Of a DNA stretch of 64,000 bases, positions 51,814 through 62,590 are shown piece by piece (positions within the stretch are counted from its first letter, which is position 1; every line of letters starts with the position of its first letter). Both the position numbers and the translations under genes were made by a program. The DNA lies in contig VZDJ01006585.1 of the NCBI GenBank assembly GCA_008694505.1, forward strand, positions 11,736,944 to 11,800,943, read 5' to 3'. This stretch comes from Cyanoderma ruficeps (lineage: Eukaryota > Chordata > Aves > Passeriformes > Timaliidae). Under the pieces are notes generated by a model, which was not told the origin of the DNA, made no database searches, and saw only the letters and a list, made by a program, of their open reading frames with translations.

Positions 51814-52365
51814 TCACAGAACCACAGAATGGTTGAGGACGGAAGAGAGTGCATTTAAACCAAACCCCCATGGTCAAGAAGGGACAAATAGAGCTGATTA
51901 GTTTGGACAAAATGCTGATGGATTTTGAATATCTGCAAGGATGGAGATTTCCAGTGTCCCTGGACAACCTGTCCCTGTGCTTGGTCACCCTCACAGTGAT
52001 GTTTCCCCATGTTTAGGAGGAACCTCTCATGTTTCAGTTTGTGCCCATTGCCTCTTGCTCTGTCATTGAGCACCACTAAAAACAGTGTATTGCTTTTCTT
52101 TGTTCCCTCTCTTTAGGTATTCATACACACTGGTATGGTCCCCACAAACCTCCTTTTCTCTTTTTTCTGAACAGTTCCAGATCTCTCTACCTTTGCATCA
52201 TTGGAAGATGCTCAAATCCCCTAAGCATCTTAGTGGGTCTTCACTGGAAGACCCAATGGGTCTTCACTATGTCCATACTTCTCTTCTACTGGGGAGCTCA
52301 GAACTTTAAACAGTACTTCAGGTGTGACCTTAACAGTACTTGGGTAATATCTAATGCAACAGAAT
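51814..52365 (-). mobile_element. CR1 LINE, 5'-truncated 3' end
   Basis: The + strand begins TTCACAGAACCACAGAATGG, the reverse complement of the CR1 3' terminus (CATTCTGTGGTTCTGTGA). It then continues through text typical of the CR1 3' region: CCTGTCCCTGTGCTTGGTCA, TGCCCATTGCCTCTTGCTCT, GAGCACCACTAAAAACAGTG and CTGGGGAGCTCAGAACTTTA. The element is therefore on the minus strand and truncated at its 5' end, as most CR1 copies are. It carries an internal duplication of GGGTCTTCACT near 52231-52270. Open frames inside it are not genes. Confidence 0.9.
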
Positions 52366-53225
52366 TCTCCCAGACTGAGACTCCAAAAAATTATGAGCAA
52401 AATCCTAAAAATTGATCTTTCTTTTGTGTAAGTATACTACTGTTAAATTTCTACTAAGTTACAACTTCATTATTTAACATTTACCAGTCTTAATTTTCAC
52501 ATTTTTTAGTCTATATTTAACTACAAAAATATATTTGTATTAGCTTTGAGTAGGTTGACTCTTCATTCCTATTGTAATGTAAACATTTTTTTGATTCTGC
52601 CTTCCTCTTCATTAATACCTCAAGATAAAGATATACATATATTTAACATGCACATGCATGTGTTTTCTAGAATATTGTATATTGCAACCCATAGCTTTAT
52701 TAATATTAGTGCAGCCATGATAACTCACATCAACTAAGAATCTGGTCCCCTTTCTCCAGACAAGCTTTTGTTCATTCAGCACTGCTTTTAAACATGCTAG
52801 GATTGAATTCCCTGAAAACAGCCAAATTTAGAACAGGCACAACATAGGAGTAAATGAGCAAGCTTTCTTGTTTGTCCTTGCTTGCCCTCTCCTTCACAAT
52901 ATCCTTGACCCAAAATAACCACTCCTAGGCATGAGACTGTAAAATAGTCTGAATGATCATTCAGCTTTCCTTTTATTGGTGTCTGTAGCTGATGAATGCA
53001 CATCAATTTTTACCTCTACAGCAAAAATTGAATTGATTCAATATTAAATTGATAATATATGTGTATAGCAGAGACAGCTAAACAGAAATTTGGGGTTTAA
53101 ACCGTTTAAGAACAGATTTCTTTACTAATTTATTCTGATGAATTTAGTTGCACACTCTCTTCATACTCAGTCACAGTCACATTGAAATTCTAATTTGCAT
53201 TAAGATTCTATGGGTTGTCTTGCAG

Positions 53226-53330
53226 CCATCTGTAAAACTTTGAGGATAACCACAGATACACTGAAAGAGGAAGTTTCTGTGCCCACTTATGAATATTATC
53301 CATCAACCCAGGGAGCTACTATTAAAGGCT
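53226..53330 (+). CDS. Candidate exon A, end lost in a poly(T) run
   Basis: After a fair acceptor (GGGTTGTCTTGCAG ending at 53225) a frame opens that reads like protein: ICKTLRITTDTLKEEVSVP then TYEYYPSTQGATIKG. It starts with two bases of a split codon (phase 1). It then runs into a long T homopolymer containing an N, so no donor can be seen; the exon may end inside the unresolved sequence. It lies on the same strand as, and 1.8 kb upstream of, the better candidates. I do not recognise the product. It may be chance. Confidence 0.25.
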
Positions 53331-53331
53331 T

Positions 53332-53336
53332 TTTTT

Positions 53337-53378
<42 letters not shown>

Positions 53379-53384
53379 NTTTTT
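53332..53384. repeat. Poly(T) run with one N
   Basis: About 50 T with one C and an N at 53379. The true length is unresolved, and sequence may be missing directly after candidate exon A. Confidence 0.9.
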
Positions 53385-55167
53385 GTGGTGGTGCTGATGA
53401 TGGGGATATCATTAAAAGGGACAAAAAAGCAGCCATTTTTAAGTGAGAGATACACAGCCTAAAGGAAATAACAAATCATCACTTTTTCAAACAACTTAAA
53501 GGTGTTTGCTAATATGGTAGCAATCTGCTGTGAAGTCAAGCTGTAAATAGATTCTTTTCTGTTAGATTTGCATGCACAAGATGTTAATCAGTTCAGAAGC
53601 TCAGACATCCATGTTCCCTAGGATTATAACAAAAAAAAAGCTCTCTGACATCTCTATAAATGGAAATACTCTGAAATAATTGGAGAGAGCACTTTGTCTC
53701 ATTTTTATGTACAGAACATTAGCTATCACATGTAAAAGATCAAAAACAAAAAGGAAAGCTTAAGTACTTGACTAATTATACACTACTGCACAAACTATGG
53801 GGACATTGTTTGGCTACATTCCACCTACACAGAGCTAAAACTCAGCAGCTCAGGAGATGTGATCCACCTCTAAGCATTTGGATTACCAAGCAGAGCACTT
53901 TCTGTCACAGTGTTCCGGTTTGCCATCCATCAGGCATATGAATACTTCAGTAGAATCATAGTAAGTGTAAAAAAAGGGAAAATAATAAGGATTTCAAAGC
54001 TTGTTTCCTTGACCACCCTTCATTTGTAGGAACAGACATTTCTTATGCCATTTATCATTGGATTATAAGCAAATCTTCGGGTGGCAACAGTTTCTGTATC
54101 CCAGATGCCAAATTATAGACTCAAATACATGTCATGCATATCTGAGGAGCTTAAACAATCAACTTCTATGTTGGTATTTTTAATACATGCAGCTATTAAA
54201 AAGACAACTGCACTTAAGTTCAGCTCTGATCCTCTCAACATGTTGAGTTCTTAGTCTTGTTTTGAATATGAGCAAATAAAAACCCCGAACTAACTCTTTC
54301 TTTGAGATCTGTGCTTACCACACACATGCAACTGCTTTTCATAGCATCCTTTCAGTGTATCTGTTGTTATTATTCATAGTTTTTATTTCATAAGAGATCC
54401 ATTCACTCATATTTCAGAAGAATAGAGCAAGAATCAGATTGCTTATGAAGTCATGGTGATTACTATGGTTTTTACTTTTTTTTTTTTTAAAGTAGTGAAT
54501 GGGTGAATTTGGTAAGCTACCTAGAGAAAATCCCCAGTTAAAACAAATTAATACCTAAGGCAAAAAGGGGCATGAAAAGATGAAGAAGGGATGTATTAAA
54601 GTGGTGCCTTGGAGCGTGCTACCTCTTCAAGAATCATGAAGAAGTGGGAAAAGAATGAGGAGTTATCTCTTGCCAGGTGAAAGCAAGAAAAAGCTGGTGC
54701 AGCAAAAAGTCAGGACAAAGCATTTCTTTGACTCAAACAATATATGCTGGGAAAAAAAAAAGGTTATTCTAAACAATATTTACAATCATACTACAGCTTT
54801 TCTGAATGTTTTTTACCTCTGCAAATACTAATGCAAATCACCTTACCAACCATCTCTTTGTAGCATTGTTCCTGTCTTCTACAGGTTGCAGACTTTAGGG
54901 ATTACCCAAGTCTGAAATAATCCTAATGATTTGAGTGCAGCTCAAGGACAAATCAATTTGCAGGTAAGAGTCAGATAATCTACAATTTTTTATTCAAATT
55001 TCCACAGTATTACAGTGGTATGGGATCCTTCCATGTTCCCTTGTAAAACCCCAGTGAAATTCCAGGTTGTGGGGGGGGAAAAAATCTACCATAAACATGT
55101 GTATCTTTTTTTTTTTCCATAAAAATTGCAGGTCACCTCATTATATCCCCCCACTCTGCTCCCACAG

Positions 55168-55339
55168 GGAGATAACAACATCACTGTATGACCAAATTTA
55201 TGATGAAATTCAGCAAGAACCTGACAGCCTGAAAAAGTCATACTCACTCCATGACAGTGGAGTTATCACCTTAACTTTGCCTGTAGTAAGGAAAGTGAAG
55301 GGGAAAAAAGTTGGTACATACCCTAGCACACTCCTCCAG
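55168..55339 (+). CDS. Candidate exon C of an unidentified gene
   Basis: A 172-base segment is bounded by an acceptor (pyrimidine-rich, ending CTCCCACAG at 55167) and a donor (CTCCAG then GTAAAT at 55340). One frame is open throughout: one base of a split codon plus 57 codons, so the 5' junction is phase 2 and the 3' junction phase 0. The residues are varied and charged, including SLYDQIYDEIQQEPD and VVRKVKGKKVGTYPSTLLQ. The stretch TSLYDQIYDEI contains tyrosine motifs of the TxYxxI and YDxI kind seen in SH2-binding tails, but that can be coincidental. A block at 54885-54963 has good acceptor and donor signals (GTAAGA) and the right phase to join here, but it holds two stops in the needed frame. 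No family is recognised. Confidence 0.45.
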
Positions 55340-56939
55340 GTAAATTCTCACAGGTATGTTTGGTAAATGCTGGTGTAAGTAATAATGGAATCAAGACAAA
55401 GACTTCCCGGTTGCCTAATGTAGACATCCTTTAAGAGTCAGATTGCATCAGGACTTCTCATGTGTCAGTTTGGAGGGAGTGGACAGGTCTGTGCCTCAGA
55501 ATTTGTTCTGTGTCCTTGCTGTGAGAATAGGGGGGTTCTGACATGGAGTAAAGCTATCTTAGGCAAGATAAAGCTATCTTATCCTTAAACAAATGTCCCT
55601 TTCAAAAGCTTAATACAAAGCAAGTCTAGAAAGTCTGCAGTTATAATGATTTCATGTTTTGCTGATCCCAGCCTTTTCTAGTGAAAGGCTTTTTAGTGGT
55701 CCCTTGTGGAAAGTTGAGATCAGCATTTAAATGCAAGTCTATCTATTTAACATAAGTCCTCAACAGCCCAGTAATAGTCAGAGATACTGAGAATTTATAA
55801 ATAGTTATGCATGGATACATATATAAATGAAATGCATATTACACTTCTTTATGGCTGATGACTGTACATTCAGACTTTTCTTCAAAATAATTGCAATTTC
55901 TTTTTTTTCCCCCCTCTTTTCTCTATTAATTAAGATGCAAAACCATTGCCTAACAAGATTCTTTTTTCTTGTTTGAAACATCTCTTTCCACAGACAGTTA
56001 GGGACCAATTACAGGCATTTCCCATTTCCTTCTAATTTCTATACCTAACATACATTCCTTCCTCTCCTAGGTAACAGGGATGTTACTACACATGTAATGG
56101 AGAATGCCAGGAAAATACTCTACATTCTTTCTATCTCTTTAGTAATAATCCTTACCACCTATTTAATGTGATAATTTTTACTGTAAATTAGAATTCTTAT
56201 GAAAGAAAAGGAGAAAACTGAAACATAGTATAGCATTCAGGCTTGTGCAACATGCACTCCCTATAGCTGTTATTTTCTTTCTCTTTTGCCTTCTGCAGAA
56301 TCTCCAGACAGCAAAACTCTTTTCAGCAAAAGGCAAATAAAATCCAATTCCTTGTGCTGTGCATCACGTCAGTTAAATCATTTAATACCAAAGAATTTTT
56401 TTTTCCATTGAAAATCCTTTTGGAAAAGCTGATCAGTGCAAAAGGTTTCATGTTCTAAGGTTAAAAGGGCCTCTAGCCTGCACATTCAGCTCCTTCTCTT
56501 ACTTTGTCATCTAGAGAAACCTGGCTAAATCAATCTCAGCCTCCCCAAATAAAGTATACCAGACTTGGCGCTTCTGTATCTGCACATTGCAATTTTACTT
56601 CTCACAGTGCCAATGAAGCAGTGTGAGACCTTGTCAAACCTCATCAGGCAGTGAGCATGAAGATCAGGATCCCCAGCCTGGGGTCCCATACCCCTAAAGT
56701 CCTGACTTCAAAGTGACTCCTCAATGTCTCCAACAGGAACAGCATACACTGCATATGTATACCTGGGAATTTTTCTTGGTATTTGTAATGCTTAACTTAA
56801 TGTCCTAAGCATCTCTGTGCATTTCCCTGGCCCTTCAGTCAGTATCTGCCTCCTGTCTCATCTGCTGCCTCCTATGGCTGCCAAATTTCTGCAAGATTCA
56901 GTTCTGAGTTGATAGTCAAGATCTCCCTGAGCTTGCAGT

Positions 56940-57050
56940 TCTTCCATATTCTTTACCTGTGGCTGAACACAAGGCATTTAACCTCTCAGCTTTGATTTTT
57001 GTCACTTGTGAAATGGGGAAAATAATCTTTAGTACTTGCCATGAAAGAAG
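56940..57050 (+). repeat. MIR SINE fragment
   Basis: The text CATTTAACCTCTCAGCTTTG followed by TGTGAAATGGGGAAAATAAT and AGTACTTGCC matches the MIR 3' half (usual form: TTAACCTCTCTGTGCCTCAG ... TGTAAAATGGGGATAATAAT ... GTACCTACC). MIRs are very old, which fits the divergence. Confidence 0.7.
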
Positions 57051-57339
57051 TCGATATTTATCATTGATAATCAGAATGTGAAATCCGAGATCTCGCACTT
57101 GGGTCTTCGTCTTTCTTCCTTCAAAATCAATGCATAGTTCTCATTGACTTAAGGAGAGCAGCATGTAGCCTTTGCTTCTTTATGAACCTAGAAATACTGT
57201 GATGACTAAGATACTAAAGCACTGACAGTCATTGCCTTTTAGAGAGATATTCAGTAGCAGTTATGACCTATTACCACTACTGTCTCAGAAAAGTACCAGG
57301 AGAATTAATTCAATTTTGTTCTTATCAGAGAGGTAACTC

Positions 57340-57390
57340 TTTTTTTTTTTTTTAAATTAAAACAAAACAAAACAAAACAAAAAACCAAAC
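57340..57390. repeat. Poly(T) followed by (AAAAC)n
   Basis: A T14 run is followed by AAAAC units, forming an imperfect inverted T/A tract. It is low-complexity sequence. Confidence 0.85.
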
Positions 57391-57584
57391 ATCACTGTAG
57401 GAGTTGTATCTTACTGCATGAATAAACCAGTTCCTGTTAACACAGCAGTCACTGAGAGTGTGAGCTGGTTTCCATGTAATAAGAACAAAACTTTTATTAA
57501 CCCATTTGATGTTCCTCAAATTAAATAATTAGGAAGATTTCAATCTAGCATACTGCCAGTCTGCTCAAATCTGGAATCATAGTG

Positions 57585-57662
57585 TGGGGGGGAGGTTGTG
57601 GTGGGGCATGGTGGGGTGTTGTTTTTTGTTCTTTGGGGGTTTGTTTTGTGTTTTGGTTTTTA
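57585..57662. repeat. G/T-rich low-complexity tract
   Basis: Runs of G and T (GGTTGTGGTGGGGCATGGTG ...) end shortly before the acceptor of candidate exon D. Similar G/T tracts recur elsewhere in the window. Confidence 0.7.
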
Positions 57663-57707
57663 AGACAACAATTACAACAACAAAAATGTGTTTCTTTTTC
57701 ACCTTAG

Positions 57708-57908
57708 GAGTTTCTAGTTCAGAAGCACAACAGGGACAGAGCAAAGAAGGCAATTAATTTCCAATTGCGGTGAGGGGGAAAACGCTACTTAGTTGCACAA
57801 GCTCCGGTTTTGACTTCATTTGGAAGATTCCATAACTATTTTTCTGAGGAACTTTATGCTAGTTTGGAAAAGCGCCTCACTTCAGGAAGAGTTCAGTCAG
57901 AAAAGAAG
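57708..57908 (+). pseudogene. Candidate exon D with one in-frame TGA
   Basis: A 201-base segment lies between a strong acceptor (TTTCTTTTTCACCTTAG) and a strong donor (GAAG then GTATGT). It is exactly 67 codons, phase 0 at both ends, which agrees with the phase 0 end of candidate exon C. The frame reads EFLVQKHNRDRAKKAINFQL then R, a TGA at 57771-57773, then GGKRYLVAQAPVLTSFGRF and HNYFSEELYASLEKRLTSGR. One stop is fewer than random AT-rich DNA of this length would be expected to hold. A C-to-T change (CGA to TGA) or a TGG to TGA change would explain it. It lies beside a GGGGG run, so a sequencing error is also possible. A GTGAGG at the stop could serve as an alternative donor, leaving a 62-base exon. 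Product unknown. Confidence 0.4.
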
Positions 57909-58248
57909 GTATGTGTGAATAATGAGGTATTTCTAGGAACTACATATTGGGATTGAGTTAGGTAACTTACATTACAGCCAGAGTATCATGTCACCTCTAC
58001 AGAAGCAGTCAGACCTTCTGCGTTTTCAATCAGAATATGAATTCAAAATGTTTGCTGGATCAAACCAAGTATGCTTATGTAAATACAATTTTAGTTAAAC
58101 TTAAGAGTCACACCATGTCACAGAGCTTGTAAAGCTCCTGAGCTTGCCTCATCTGACTCTATCACATTCAAAAGAAAAGTGAGCACAAATACACAAATGG
58201 AACAAATCCACTCTGCTTCCTTTGGGATGACAGTATATAGTCCCTCAG

Positions 58249-58368
58249 CTAGCTTCAAAGATGACGTCTGAGTGCTCCAAGCAGACGCTGAGGCCAGCCC
58301 CAGATGAATTCTCTGCTACAGTACCAAATTGGAATAACCTATTTCAGGCCTGGTTCCCTCTGAGATGA
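58249..58368 (+). CDS. Weak candidate exon E
   Basis: Following an acceptor-like TCCCTCAG, a phase 0 frame of 39 codons (SECSKQTLRPAPDEFSATVP ...) ends at TGA 58366-58368. The phase would fit after candidate exon D as a terminal exon. There is no convincing donor and no recognisable motif, so this is a low-confidence call. Confidence 0.15.
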   Translation, partial: LASKMTSECSKQTLRPAPDEFSATVPNWNNLFQAWFPLR

Positions 58369-58590
58369 TAAAATTAACAGTACACTTCTCACAGCTGTGC
58401 ATCCTCAGTATCTGAACCTATGCTGTGCCATTCAAGCTACTTCAGCAATAAGAAAGCAAAACTGAGCTAATGTCTTTTGCAAAAGCATACGTATTTTTGG
58501 GTCTATTTTACAGTGAAAACATAAGGGCAGTCAAATTCTTAGACTCCATGGACAGGTAAAAGAAGCTTTCATGTCTCTGATTAATTCAAG

Positions 58591-58669
58591 CATCTTTCAA
58601 TATGAAAAGACCTGAGCCTTCTCCTGAAAATAACTTCACCTTCAAAATGATTGGTATCCCTCCTGGATG
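58591..58669 (+). CDS. Weak candidate exon F
   Basis: A 79-base segment between an acceptor-like GATTAATTCAAG and a donor GTAAAA. Its open frame reads FNMKRPEPSPENNFTFKMIG, with phase 1 at the start and phase 2 at the end. The phases do not join directly to candidates D or E. It may be an exon, or chance. Confidence 0.2.
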
Positions 58670-58722
58670 GTAAAAGACAATAGCAACCTGCAAGGAGTTA
58701 TGTGTAAAAGAACAAAGAACGA

Positions 58723-58760
58723 AAGGCAGGAAGGAAGGAAGGAGGAAAGGAAGTAGGAAG
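58723..58760. repeat. (GGAA)n purine-rich repeat
   Basis: GGAAGGAAGGAAGGAGGAAAGGAAG units form a purine-rich microsatellite. Confidence 0.85.
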
Positions 58761-59364
58761 ACACATAGCGTGCTTGTATATCAACATGCATGTCCACTTA
58801 TGCACAAAAAAATCACTTCACTTTTTAATAAGGATGTTACTAGACATTAATATTTTAGGAGCAGCCATAGTACATAGGAATAGTCAGCAAGATGCGTTGC
58901 TGGTGTCTTTCATAAGATAAGATAGGAAAACTAAGAAAACTGGGATACCTCTGAAAAGAAATAGCAGTCCATAAAAGAACACAGTTAGATCAGAGAGAGC
59001 ATCTCAATGTCTTAAATTGAATATTTCCCCCTTCCAAAACAAAAAAATTACAGAAGATAGATAGGCATCTGATTCTTATTCACTGGTTTTCACTTATTGA
59101 AGTCTTCAGCCAAGTTAAAGCACACAAGTTGCATGCACATACATGTCCTGAGGAAAAAAAACTCTGCTTTTTAATAATGACTCTTTTGATTGGACCTCAA
59201 TACATACAGAATTAACAGGTAGTGCATATTAAGAATATTAGCTTCAATTCTTCATAAATGACCACTTTTTGTAGAATGACTTTTCAAAAACATGTGGTAT
59301 CCTAGAATCAGTCATGCTTGTTTTACCCTGTTAATCAAGCGACCCTTTTGGGCTTTGTCCCCAG

Positions 59365-59458
59365 ATGAGTTTGCATCTACAGACTTTGAGTTCTGGAAAT
59401 CCATGCTTAATCCCAGGGCTTCATCATCCCCTGGGATTTATAATTCCTGGTGTTTATA
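59365..59458 (+). CDS. Weak candidate exon G
   Basis: After a good acceptor (TTTTGGGCTTTGTCCCCAG ending at 59364) two overlapping frames are open. The more protein-like one reads EFASTDFEFWKSMLNPRASS before ending at TAA (59456-59458). No clear donor is visible; GTGTTT and GTGTAT are possible. Its phase does not chain with the other candidates. Confidence 0.18.
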
Positions 59459-59908
59459 ATTCTTTGGGTGTATAATCCCCAAATATCAACCACTATGGAA
59501 GCAGGATACTGCTGAGGTTCAGCGTGGCAGGCAGAAAACTGTAATAATGTACGTAGCTCATTTTTCAGTATGCAGTGTTCCTTCTTACAGTGTCACTGAA
59601 CTATAAAAATCAAAGGTTCATCCAGCTTCATAACCTAAACAGGAGTAGGACACAGTCAGCATGTTTAGAGGCACAGTCCTTGACAGTTTTAAGGCAACGA
59701 CTGCTGTCACAGAAAATACTATGGTATATTTCAGGGCTTATCTAGGAATGGAGACTGCGGGGGTTCAAAGCTACAGTCCCCAAACTGCAAGACACTGGTC
59801 ATCTTGCCTTTAGGACCATCTAGTTGCATGAATGTAAACTGTGACATATTGCTTACTCTCTGAGCTAAATAACAGACTTTTGCTCTTTTATTTATTTTTA
59901 TTTTGTAG

Positions 59909-60250
59909 ATGTCTACAACTACCTTAAAGGAGGTTGTAGTGAGGTGAGCGTTAGTCTCTTCTCCCAGATAACAATGAATAAGTGATAGGACAAGAGGAAA
60001 CAGTCTCATGGTGGTCCATTGGAGGTTTAGATTTGGTATTAGGAAACATTTCTTCACTTGTCAAGGGTTGTCAAGCATTGGAACAGGCTGCCCAGGGAAA
60101 TGGTGGAGTCATCAGCCCTGGAGGTTTTTAAAAGATGTGGTGATTAAGAACATGGTTTAGTGGTGGATTTGGGGGTGTTAGGTTAATGGTTGGACTCACT
60201 AGTCTTTAAGGTCTTTTCCAACACAAGCAATCCTATAATTCTATGATCCT
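59909..60250 (+). mobile_element. CR1 LINE, complete 3' end, relatively young
   Basis: The block matches the avian CR1 3' region nearly continuously: CTACAACTACCTTAAAGGAG, GATAGGACAAGAGGAAACAG, GGAACAGGCTGCCCAGGGAA and GGTTAATGGTTGGACTCACT. It ends in the CR1 terminal ATTCTATGAT repeat. It is the least diverged repeat in the window and is severely 5'-truncated, with no intact ORF2. No target-site duplication is expected for CR1. Confidence 0.95.
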
Positions 60251-61644
60251 ATTTATTAGCCTTGAAACAGACTTCAAGAAATATTTTGCAACCTGGGTGT
60301 ATTTTTAAAATTACAGAAGCATGTAAATGGGACATATCTACTTAAGCCACTGCTTAAAACTTCACCGTGTCCATCATGATGATGCTGTTCCTTGTCCAAA
60401 TCTTAAAGTATACACTACATGCTTTATAAATTTTTCCAAAATAGGGCCACCCTCCAAAAAAAAAAANAAAAAACAACAAAAAACAATTTTTTTTTTCACA
60501 GTGAAAACAGAGAAAAGCATGTTGCCAAAGGAAAAATAAGAAAAGAAATGGCATTTACCTTATTTATTTTTTAGAGCAAGATGACTGACATTATTCTACC
60601 CCTAAGTGGAGGAGGACGTTGAAGTGTAGCAATAAAACTTGTCAAGAATGCTGGCAAAGGAATATTTGCTGAAAATCCTTAAAGGAGTAACCACAATAAA
60701 ATAGAAAAAAACACCTGAAAGATACACATGGATGTAGAAGATAGTGGAAAGAAAGGGAAGAGGCTTTCAACCAATTCAGTTTTATTCTAGAAATATTTTA
60801 TCATAAGAGAGTGGAATTTAAAGCTGTAACATTTATTTTCTATAACACTACAGTTCTGTGGGAATCATGTCCATGAAGATACATGCCAAAGTATTCTCAT
60901 ACTGATGTGATGTCAATTAAAGAGACAATATTATTGCTGACCAAATTTTATCTTTTCACCCATGCTCAGGGGCACACGGTAAATTGCAGACAGTTGTCAT
61001 TTAGATTATACAACTGCAGCTCCTTTATGCTCAGCAAGAATAAATAGTATTCTTTAAAACAAATAAAAAATAAAATATTTGCATAAAAGGATTATAAATG
61101 CAGAAACTGATCAAGTTTATCTATTTTATGGAGTTCATAGCACACAATGTTCTAGGAAATTGTTCTGAGCATGCCTGAAACATCTCATTCACGCAGTCTT
61201 AGATATCTACTTTCCATGAGAATAATGCAGAATAAACTTTATATTTATGCCTAAAATTTAACTTGAGCCTATTTCAGGGGGAAGAGGGGGCGATTTAATT
61301 TCCATTATTCTTCCTTTCTTTTTCTTTACCTGACAACTTTCTAATATAAAATGCATGAACAGTGCAATGAGCAGATCTCTAAGACTCCAGTATCCCTGGT
61401 GAGTTGTTCAGCCACAGGGATATACAACCAAGCACCTTCATGTTTGCTGTCCTAAATCCATGAATCTTAAATCCCTGGGTGCCAAAGTGGCCCAGTTTCA
61501 ATAGTATAAGAACATATTAGAGGATGGGCTTTTTTAGGTTAATTCTTCCCTTCTGTTTCTTATTCACTATAAAGTTTGGTATACCATAGACATTTTACCC
61601 TTCACTTTTGGGGTCTTTGATTACTGGAGAGGTGTCAGAGAGTA
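60251..61644. other. AT-rich sequence, no gene seen
   Basis: Contains an A-rich homopolymer with one N at 60467. No gene, exon or known repeat is recognised in the remainder. Confidence 0.55.
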
Positions 61645-61800
61645 ACAACTGTTTGAGTGCTAAGGCACTGACTCACAAGATTGAAATTCAAGTCCTTGCT
61701 CTGAAACAGACATCCACATCTTACCCCGAGCAAGCCATAGAAGCAGTACATGCCTCAGTTCTTAACTGTGAAATGGAAAACAGAAAAATCTTTAAAATCA
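61645..61800 (+). repeat. MIR SINE
   Basis: TGAGTGCTAAGGCACTGACT, ATTGAAATTCAAGTCCTTGC, then GAGCAAGCCA, CCTCAGTTCTTAACTGTGAA and ATGGAAAA follow the full MIR order: 5' tRNA-like head, core, and the TGTAAAATGG tail. It is diverged but collinear over most of the element. The open frame here is not a gene. Confidence 0.65.
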
Positions 61801-62330
61801 TGCTACATAATATAGTACAGTACATGACACAGTACATAGCAGAATAGGAAAGGCAATCATATCCTATGGCAACAGCAGCTATATTCACACTGTAAATATA
61901 AACTAAGGCTAGTTAATCCCAGAGAGAGGGGCATCTTTTTCACGGAAGTGTCACAGATTTCAATCAGCTTTAATGCCAATTGACTATAAATCACTTGTGA
62001 TCCCTCTATTGGCATCAGTCTGCTTTAGGCTAAGCCCTTTCACAATGCTGTGATATTTGGGTTTCCCGTACTGAAGGTATTTCAATTAATTTTAAAAGAT
62101 CACTGAGAATTTTTTTCCCACAATAAATAATTCTCTTCGCTTCTGTAAAACCCTTTGTTTCCAACCCTTCAATTTTTGGCACAAAATAACTGCCAATCTC
62201 CGTTTCACTACTGAATGAAATGTAGCATGGAAAGCAAAATGCAATAGGAAAAAAGAAAATGGTGATGCCAGTGAGAGTTGCAAAAAACAGCAGTGATAAA
62301 ACCTCCCAGATTAAAAATCCAGTGTGAAAG
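61801..62330. other. No gene seen
   Basis: About 500 bases of AT-rich sequence with no recognisable content. Open frames on the minus strand here extend into the neighbouring A/C-rich tract and are composition artefacts. Confidence 0.5.
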
Positions 62331-62590
62331 ATGCAACAACAAAAAGAAAAAAAGAAAAAAAAAAAAAAAAAAANNNNNNNNNNNNNNNNNNNNNNNNNNN
62401 NNNNNNNNNNNNNCCCCACAAAAAACAAAACCCGAAAAGCCCCCAACAAAACAACTACAACAAAAAAAACCCAAACAAAAAAAAACCTGAAAAAAACCCC
62501 AAAACAAAATTAAACCAAACCAACAAACAAAAAGAAAAACAAAAACCCCAAACAAACAAAAAAACACCCAAACAAAACCAAAGACAACAT
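62331..62590. repeat. A/C-rich low-complexity tract with assembly gap (40 N at 62374-62413)
   Basis: A run of A and C (CAAAA, CCAAAC and similar units) surrounds 40 N. On the other strand it is the same G/T-rich type as the tract near 57.6 kb. Apparent open frames (K/N/P/T-rich or F/G/V-rich) result purely from composition. Confidence 0.9.

Noticed and set aside
52231..52270. Direct and inverted repeat around GGGTCTTCACT
   Set aside because: It lies inside the CR1 at 51814-52365 and is explained by a small duplication within that copy.
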